DNA of 64,000 nt from Sweltsa coloradensis. Taxonomy: Eukaryota; Arthropoda; Insecta; Plecoptera; Chloroperlidae. The position numbers and the translations under genes were made by a program. Shown one piece after another: positions 57,479 to 64,000 of the stretch. Every line of letters starts with the position of its first letter. Within the stretch, counting starts at the first letter, position 1. The stretch is from positions 248,001 through 312,000 of the forward strand of contig JAMZAV010000322.1 of assembly GCA_024449915.1 (NCBI GenBank). Reading direction: 5' to 3'. The notes under the pieces were generated by a model. The model searched no databases, was not told the DNA's origin, and was given only the letters and a program-made list of their open reading frames with translations.

Positions 57479-58815
57479 TTGAAATTATTATTTGTAAGTC
57501 AGTTCTTGGAACAGTTCAGTATTTCCTAATGCCTCTCTCACTCCTTGAAGGGGTTTATCCCGCATGTTTGGTACGGTGCTCGACTGCTTACTTAACGTTA
57601 TCATTCATTAGCAAAATAATGTTAATATAATGTCTATTAAGGAGCAAGGCACAAAGTGACGATAGGCATTTTGAGTGCGAGTCAGGCCCTGCCACTCGTC
57701 GCATCGAATCTTACCTAAACTTGGAACATACTTAAGCCAAACATTTTTACTTATAGGCTAGCATTGTTTCTTTCATTCTCCAAGTTATCTGATGGGGCAG
57801 TTGTCAGAGAGTGAAGTTATGATATCGTTAAGTTAGTGGTCACGAAGAAGCACCAGCATGTTTGTGCCTACGTAGTTCACTAGCTCACACCACAGTTCAC
57901 CATACGTAGCATTTTATTTTACTTATTTTTAAAGAAATAGGCCCATATATTGTCTAAAACGATTTTGTTTTCCTCTAATCATCCAAACCGAACGATCTTG
58001 TTTCTCAAGGGCCAATCCTTGACCGCTGTTATTGTCAATATCTTTCACATTAGGCATAGTATATAATATGGTTCATTATGGCTGTGGTCATGGCATCCCT
58101 TCAGCTTAATGGCAGCTACCTAGTTTAATTTAAAGCAAGTTCCAATGCTTGCCAGCAAGAGGCTACTCTGGAGTGAACTGTGGAGTGACTCTAGTAGCAC
58201 CTGGTAGTTGGTGTGGTGTATGTTAGTTACGTAGTTACATGATACCCCTTAATCACAGCTGCTCTTATTGACTTTCCTTGCCCTGAGTAAAACAACATGG
58301 AAATAATAACGATTTAGGATGGATCAAAGAACTTTAGATCTAAACGTTTACCTAGGGTGTATCAATCTGGTTAGCAGTTGTTAGTTCTTACGCCCACATA
58401 TTGTAATATTTTTATTTGTCTAAAAAATAACATAGATGTGCTATAGGCCTACATTAAATAACAAACTCGTTTGGAACTTAATTCGAGTAGTAAACACAAT
58501 TCAAATCAATTTCAATGTCAATTTATTTATATATTATTTATATAACTGTTTAATTTTACATGGTGGTAATTTCATAGAAAGATACAAAACACATAGGCCT
58601 AGGCCTACCAACAGATAACCAAAGAAACTCAATTAAAATTTCTCTTAGAAACCCTTGAGGATACGCCCCTACCCCCCAAATACAATTTTTTTTTAACGGC
58701 AGCCAAGCTCTCCTTCAAAAGTCTTTGGCTGTGAATGCTGTGAGATATAGAAGTTTAGTCAAGCATTTCATTCTTTCTCCCTAGTTTCGCATTGAAAAGA
58801 AGTAAGATCATTTTG
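57479..58815. other. No gene recognised; apparently non-repetitive
   Basis: Nothing here matches the repeat families in the window. It could include the 3' UTR of the candidate exon above. Confidence 0.4.
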
Positions 58816-58818
58816 CCT

Positions 58819-59551
58819 GTTGACGAGCGCCAAGCCAACCATTTTCGTGGTAAAAAAAAGTCAAAATTTTATTCTCAAAATCATAAAAAAAAATACTTGG
58901 CCATTGACTTTTTGGAGTTCTCATAATGAAACAAATCCAATGGCCAAGTAATTTTTTTTTATGATTTTGAGTTTAAAATTTTAACTTTTTTTTACCACAA
59001 AAATGGTTATAAAATAAATAAATAAATAAATTGTATTTAGAGTCTACCCACTCAGTTATATAACTGATTTTCAGTGGGGGACAGTAAATCAAAGCGACCA
59101 AGCCAACCATGTAGGCCCCGGCGCAATCGACGAGTGAACGATAACCAACCAAAGATCGATATTTGTAATAGGAAATATAGCAATCAGTGGTATGGACAGT
59201 GCGAACATACGCGAATCAACGCCAGAATCAACAAGGCCGATTTAGAACAACTCTGAATTTATTATGTGCTTCGTTGCTAGGACGGTTCTAAAGTCACCGT
59301 TTACAAACTCCTAAGACAAGAACTGATGGACTTAAGTCCAAATCAGAAGTTAAAAAACTTCTGACTTTGACGGGAATCGAACCCTGGACCTTCTGCATTG
59401 GAAGCAGATACGCTAACAACAAGACCAACGGCTTTGACTTTTTGGAGTTCTCATAATGAGCCAAATTCAATGGCCAAGTAATTTTTTTTATGATTTTGAG
59501 TTTAAAAGTTGAACTTTTTTTAACCACAAAAATGGTTGGCTTGGCGCTCAA
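58819..59551. mobile_element. Palindromic MITE split by a SINE with about 110-bp flanking repeats
   Basis: Outer ends CGAGCGCCAAGCCAACCATT and its inverse (to 59551). The left 190 bp is itself a palindrome (arms about 58838-58910 and 58935-59008, CTTGGCCATTG centre). The segment 58904-59009 recurs as 59433-59543, directly repeated on both sides of the SINE. This is too long for a normal target duplication. Confidence 0.65.
59010..59432 (-). mobile_element. tRNA-headed SINE, reference copy
   Basis: Minus strand: tRNA-like head with GTTAGCGTATCTGCTTCC, a 5-bp anticodon-like stem TCTGC/GCAGA and B-box GGTTCGATTCCC (59432-59365). The body includes CGACGAGTGA(A/G)CG and GCTTGGTCGCTTTGATTTAC, then CCCCCACTGAAAATCAGTTA, GTGGGTAGACTC and an (ATTT)n tail. 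The acceptor ends do not pair, so this is not a tRNA gene. Other copies: 4620, 24735, 53340, 62455. Confidence 0.75.
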
Positions 59552-59559
59552 GTATTTTT

Positions 59560-60160
59560 AAGATCCTAAATGCAGATTTTTTTGTTGTGTTTGTGCCATA
59601 CGCTATTGTTATTTGTGATCTACCTTATCTCTGCCGTTGTGCATACCATACTTCGATACACGATACACCTACACACACAGCTTGTAGGTGGGACGACTGT
59701 AGAGTGTTTGTTTGGTTTCCATGTTGTTTCCTCATTGCCACCCACAGTCTTCTATTTCCCCATTATTGGATGGATCACAAAATCATTAATACTAGAAATT
59801 ACCAAATTACAGCCGGGTCTCCCAATTGCTAGTCGGATGCCGACTTATGAAATCGGTAAATTAAACTGAGGTGCGTGCCTGCTTCACATTGTGTAGAGAG
59901 ATCTGTTCAAGTGCTGACTCATTGTCATAATATGTTGCTTTTATCATTGGCAAGTCTAGATGAGCAACTGAACAAGTGAAGATTTCAAATGTTAGCTCCT
60001 TTATTTTGTAATCCATCCATGAACTTGTGAGTTGGGCAAATCTTTGCACTTGAAACTTATTCACATAAACAGCATCTTGTGTTTATCCTGCCTCCCTTAT
60101 ACTACTTTTACTTCTATACTGTTTCTTTAAATAATCATATTAGGCCTAGTTGAGGTCTAT
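59560..60160. other. No gene recognised
   Basis: Two overlapping plus-strand frames of 98-99 codons (59536-59869) are hydrophobic in one register but have no start context, splice signals or homology I can name. Confidence 0.4.
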
Positions 60161-60162
60161 TA

Positions 60163-60737
60163 AGAAGAGTCGCTGAGGCTGGCGCGGAGTCGAGTTTAGG
60201 CGCTCATCTTTCTGGGTTTTCCGTGTAAACGGTTTATAACACCGTTATCAATTTTAACACTTACGTTACGTTAATAAAGAATATATCTATGAGATCCAGT
60301 AACGCGTATTGCTAAATTAATTCAATTGATTTTGAATAAAAAATTAGTGAAATCACCAAAATTTACTCAATTTTGGTCAACTTTGGGAATTTATTCCAAG
60401 TGTTCAGATTTTTTAAACTCAAATTTGCATACTGGATGTCAATGTCTAAATCAATGTAAATGTGCAGGTTAATTTGGTTTTATTGTAAGATAACGTTTTG
60501 GTGGGAATTTCCAGAATTGGAATCCATGTTTTGGATTTCCCATTTTTTTCTTGTTTTGGACTTATGTCTCACAATGGATCTTTAAGGCTTATTTTTTGCA
60601 ACCAAGTTCGGATCTCATTATAAAAGTACTTTATTAACATCCATGCAAAATTTGGTAATGATATTATAAACCGTTCAGCAGAAATCATCGACACCTGAGT
60701 GCGCGCATTTGAGTTGGGCCAAGCTCAGCGTGCCCTC
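60163..60737. mobile_element. MITE with TTA target duplication (copy 2 of 2)
   Basis: TTA at 60160-60162 and 60738-60740. Homologous to the reverse complement of 1766-2317 over its length, with perhaps 75-80% identity by eye (for example TGGGAATTTCCAGAATT, GCGCGCATTTGAGTTGGGCC). No ORF. Confidence 0.75.
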
Positions 60738-60740
60738 TTA

Positions 60741-61550
60741 TACTTAAACTTGAGAGGATAACATTGAGACAGTTTGTCTTGTACAGTATAACTGAATTGT
60801 CAATTGGTAGGGACCCTGAGAAATAGCAAATAAAAAGTTCTCATTTTGCTATAAAAATCTTCAATTTCAGTATATAAACTTAGGGTTAATGCATCATTTC
60901 GTCATTAAAATAGCACTGCATCACTAACCTTTAGCGAAATGAACACGTATTACACATAAACAAATATTTATGCCATATAAAGTTAACTTAATTGGAATTA
61001 ATTGGCGTGTTCGACAATAATGTTTTCAACTGTGGTGGTGCCCACTATGTTAAATCAGAAATGTTGATTTCAATGCCCAATTGTCAAATTAATTGCATAT
61101 TTTGGTACTAAAACTTAAGAAATTGAGAAAAGTTCCCAATTTTGCTCTAATTTAGCATAAAAACTTGATTATTGCCTTATTTTGCTACTTAATAATAAAA
61201 GTCATATTTAGCACCATTTAGTGAAAAAAGGCATTCACGAAATTTCAGGGTCCCTATGCAAATTGGATATTTAACTCAACAGAAATTAAAATTACAATCT
61301 AATGGAAAATATCCTACTCGTACTTATTTTTATCATTGCATTATTTTACTACTATCTGAATTCAGTATTCAGTACTTAGCCTAAAGAGAATTCTTAATTT
61401 TGGTTAAGATTTACATTTATATAAAAGTTAGCTGAAAGATTGTACCAAAAATTATGGTGAAAAAAATGGGCACAAGGTCATTGTTTGGTATTGCCAACCA
61501 ATAACATGTATAGTATTGAATATACAGAGCTTTTGGCTTTGCTGATCTCA
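60741..61550. other. No gene recognised
   Basis: AT-rich single-copy-looking sequence. Confidence 0.45.
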
Positions 61551-61558
61551 CGTCACTA

Positions 61559-61604
61559 GGATTCGAACCACGGGTCTCCACATGGAGACCCGTGGTTTGA
61601 ATCC
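61559..61604. repeat. 46-bp palindrome made of two face-to-face tRNA B-box arms
   Basis: GGATTCGAACCACGGGTCTC on the left is the complement of the right half with one mismatch. The right half reads CGTGGTTTGAATCC, a tRNA T-arm with B-box. So two tRNA-like 3' halves meet head to head. Confidence 0.7.
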
Positions 61605-61619
61605 CGGTTGGGGCGGACT

Positions 61620-62450
61620 TTTTTAATTTCTGGATTGTAGTAAATAATAACAATATTATTTGATTTAAATACTAAGTTGAACTTGAAATATTTAGAGGTC
61701 TTGTTAGTTGAAACAGTTAAAACATTTAATTAGGATACCCTACAAGATTGCTGTTTATGATTATAGTTTTAAATCTCTCACTTAATTCCAAGGTGGTGGC
61801 TTTATTATCCCTAATCACAGTCAATTGCAAATTCACAGTCTGGCTTTCAAACCATTTTCTGGTTTCAATATCATTGGTATACTGACACCGTGATTTACAA
61901 GTGGCTCTGGTTGTATGCCTTGTTCTTTAAGGCAGCTCCTTTGATTATGTATCATGTACTAACTACTGACATACTTGCAATCAACAATAGGTCTGTTCAT
62001 TTGGCTACAACAATAAACTCAATCTCGGTAACAGTAGGGCTTAACCTAATGGTATTGAATATAGACCCTGTATTAGATATTATGAATAATAATGTAAAAG
62101 TCATGTTATTCCTCAAGTAGACTGCTTGAAACAGGTTCCGTTTTTGGCAAATCTGGTTATATAAAGTAGGATGCGACAGACACTGGTCAGCCTACTTATA
62201 TGTGACAGGCGGGTACATTAAGTATACTGGTGTCACGCAGCTGTAGCGTTGCAATATTGTAGCATATAATTACCTAGTAACTTCTCAACCAATGAATAAT
62301 AATTTCAAACGACAAAATATTAATTCATCAAATAAAGAAAACAGTAGTATTTTCAAACTTTTGTGACATCTAGAAGCCTACCTGTAACCATCATTGTCAC
62401 AACAAGCTGATTAAGAAGACAAATCAATTTACAAAATACGGTATGTATGG
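61620..62450. other. No recognised gene; unassigned 76-codon frame
   Basis: A plus-strand frame (61890-62120) reads MIYKWLWLYALFFKAAPLIM and continues in a protein-like way, but with no homology, splice signals or neighbours to support it. Confidence 0.3.
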
Positions 62451-62454
62451 ACGC

Positions 62455-62760
62455 GTAGGTTCATACTTGCTTTGCACATTAATGCTTATTAGTCTTTTGG
62501 GCTTATCCCTCTTTTCAATGCAGTAGTCCTGAGTTCAAATCCTGGTTCCAGCAAGTTTTTTAACTTTGTAAGATTTACCTACAATAATATTTGGGTACAT
62601 ATGTACGTATATAAAAGATGGCTTTAGAGCCAGCAATGAAGCACATTAAATCATATAATCATAATGTCCCCACTGAAAATCAGTCAACTTATATCTGAAT
62701 GGGTAGGGGGCCTAGACTTTACATTTAAAAAATATATATATTTAGATTTACTTACTTACC
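62455..62760 (+). mobile_element. tRNA-headed SINE family copy
   Basis: B-box-like GAGTTCAAATCCTGG at 62531 marks the head; GTCCCCACTGAAAATCAGTC and GAATGGGTAG near 62665-62705 match the family 3' end, followed by a short A-rich tail. The middle is diverged. Confidence 0.5.
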
Positions 62761-63652
62761 TTGACTAAAACATTGCTGTGCAATTAGTTTACACACCAGC
62801 ATCTGTTGACGATTATTTCCCTGTTTTGCCAAAAACAAACCAATTTCAAAACTTCGATTTTAATTTGAAACGAGTGCATTCTTTCAAAGCAGTGATTGAC
62901 AGTTTTTGTAACTAAATAGGATAAATATTACTAAATAAAAAATAAAAAATGAACTCTAAAATATAGGTACTGGGAGGTTCCGATAATGGATTCAGCACAG
63001 AACTTAGCTCATCGTACATATTAATTTTAGTATGTAGGTACTGTGAGAACTAAAAACAGTCTTGACTGCTAGACCCAGGCCTAACATGATGTCATAGTTG
63101 GCCAAATATGGGCATTTCAGAAGAAGATGACTGGTATGACTTTTAGTTTAAAATTAAATTGAAAATGAATCCAAGAAACCTTGTTCTCTTTACATAAAAT
63201 AATTTTTTTACAAAGCAAAAATCAGTCCCTGTTTAGTTAATAAAACTTGAATAGATGTTGACTTAATAATACTTGGGCTTCACTCTACATAACCTTAGTC
63301 CTATCTGAAGTCACTTGGAAGTAGGTATAATTTACATTGCCAGACTCAGAAATAAATAGAGGTATCTAGGAAAACTGAAATTCGATCAAATGGTAAACTT
63401 TTGATATCAAATATTGCCGAAATTAATGTTGTACATTTCTTACAGACAACACTGCTTTAAAGAATGTACTCTACTTTATTCCTATGCATCAATTCAATAA
63501 ATACCATAAATCAGTAAACCATATTGTTGTAGCCATCAACCAAATTTTGGAGAACAATGCTTTATAACTTATGTACTAGAAAAGAACAGACCTATTGGTG
63601 TGGCCGACAGTTGTGAGAACTTATACATTGTGACCCAGAAGAACCAGGCTTC
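62761..63652. other. No gene recognised
   Basis: AT-rich, no repeat family from this window. Confidence 0.45.
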
Positions 63653-63655
63653 TTA

Positions 63656-63924
63656 GGGTGGTAGACCCCCGCAATTACAGATTTGGTGATATCTCGAGAA
63701 CGGTGCAAAATATATCTAAAAACGGATTGCAACAGTAATGTGGTTTTGTTAGAATTATATAATGCAAGAAAAAATATTCAAATATAATAGTCGATACGGT
63801 TTGTATTTTGAATGTGTTAATTTAAAAATTATTAAATAAAAAAATTACTAACCATAAATTACAATCTTTTTTCATGCAGGCTATAGTTCACACAAAACCA
63901 CATAATTGGCAGGGGTCTGCCGCC
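63656..63924. mobile_element. MITE with TTA target duplication, 269 bp
   Basis: TTA at 63653-63655 and 63925-63927. Ends GGGTGGTAGACCCCCGC and GGCGGCAGACCCCTGCC (inward), continuing AATTA. AT-rich interior without ORF. Consistent with a Harbinger-type non-autonomous element but unrelated in sequence to the TTA-flanked MITEs at 1766 and 60163. Confidence 0.75.
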
Positions 63925-64000
63925 TTAAAAACGAGCAATAATTGTGCTCATTTGCAACCCTCAAATTCTTCTGTGCTTGCTTGACCCCGAGGGGGGTGGG

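Noticed and set aside
59365..59432. Possible tRNA gene with CCA or TCC anticodon on the minus strand
   Set aside because: Acceptor and T-stem do not pair and the segment is the head of a repeated SINE.

Overview
This is animal nuclear DNA, almost certainly from a marine invertebrate. It is AT-rich, full of microsatellites, and studded with the palindrome TAGGCCTA. Almost everything recognisable is a mobile element, often nested two or three deep. A nuclear copy of mitochondrial ND4L and ND4 lies at about 8.38-9.53 kb. In it TGA reads as Trp and AGA falls on Ser positions, so its source was an invertebrate mitochondrion; ND4L sits directly before ND4, which argues against the usual echinoderm gene order. 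I cannot name the species.

Layout. 0.13-3.58 kb: a non-autonomous hAT transposon with perfect 8-bp target duplication, arrays of a short motif and a nested MITE. 3.7-5.0 kb: a long-TIR element. 7.0-8.3 kb: a 5'-truncated LINE, followed directly by the mitochondrial insert. 9.6-10.4 kb: GC-rich repeat, foldback and MITE. 12.5-13.7 kb: a THAP-domain relic and a LINE 3' end. 15.5-19.8 kb: a nearly complete minus-strand CR1/L2-like LINE (coiled coil, SGNH esterase, endonuclease, reverse transcriptase) broken by frameshifts. 19.8-20.8 kb: sequence that looks like poor base calling. 23.2-24.4 kb: nested TIR elements. 25.0-27.7 kb: a BEL/Pao retrotransposon 3' half with an open pol frame. 28.9-32.9 and 35.0-38.2 kb: two closely related copies of one LINE, each interrupted by a different insertion; comparing them fixes the insertion points. 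33.1-34.9 kb: a pogo/Tigger-like element. 40-44 kb: dispersed repeat families nested in each other. 44.3-46.4 kb: a second THAP relic beside five 171-bp tandem units. 47.3-48.0 kb: a 731-bp foldback carrying a hammerhead-ribozyme-like sequence. 50.2-52.8 kb: a hAT holding a second hAT and a foldback with two opposed hammerhead-like motifs. 53.1-55.0 and 55.2-55.7 kb: two more hATs, one keeping the spliced first exon of a transposase. 58.8-63.9 kb: MITEs and tRNA-headed SINEs.

Host genes are scarce. The only candidates are an 88-nt internal exon at 38338-38425 and a possible last coding exon at 57350-57478. Both are on the plus strand and their phases fit, so they could be the end of one gene split by a 19-kb transposon-filled intron. 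I do not recognise the protein.

The elements do not form an operon or pathway. Their relations are historical: insertion order can be read from nesting, target duplications and empty-site copies in the same window. The least routine items are the ribozyme-like foldbacks, the paired THAP relics, the motif arrays inside the first hAT, and the mitochondrial insert.
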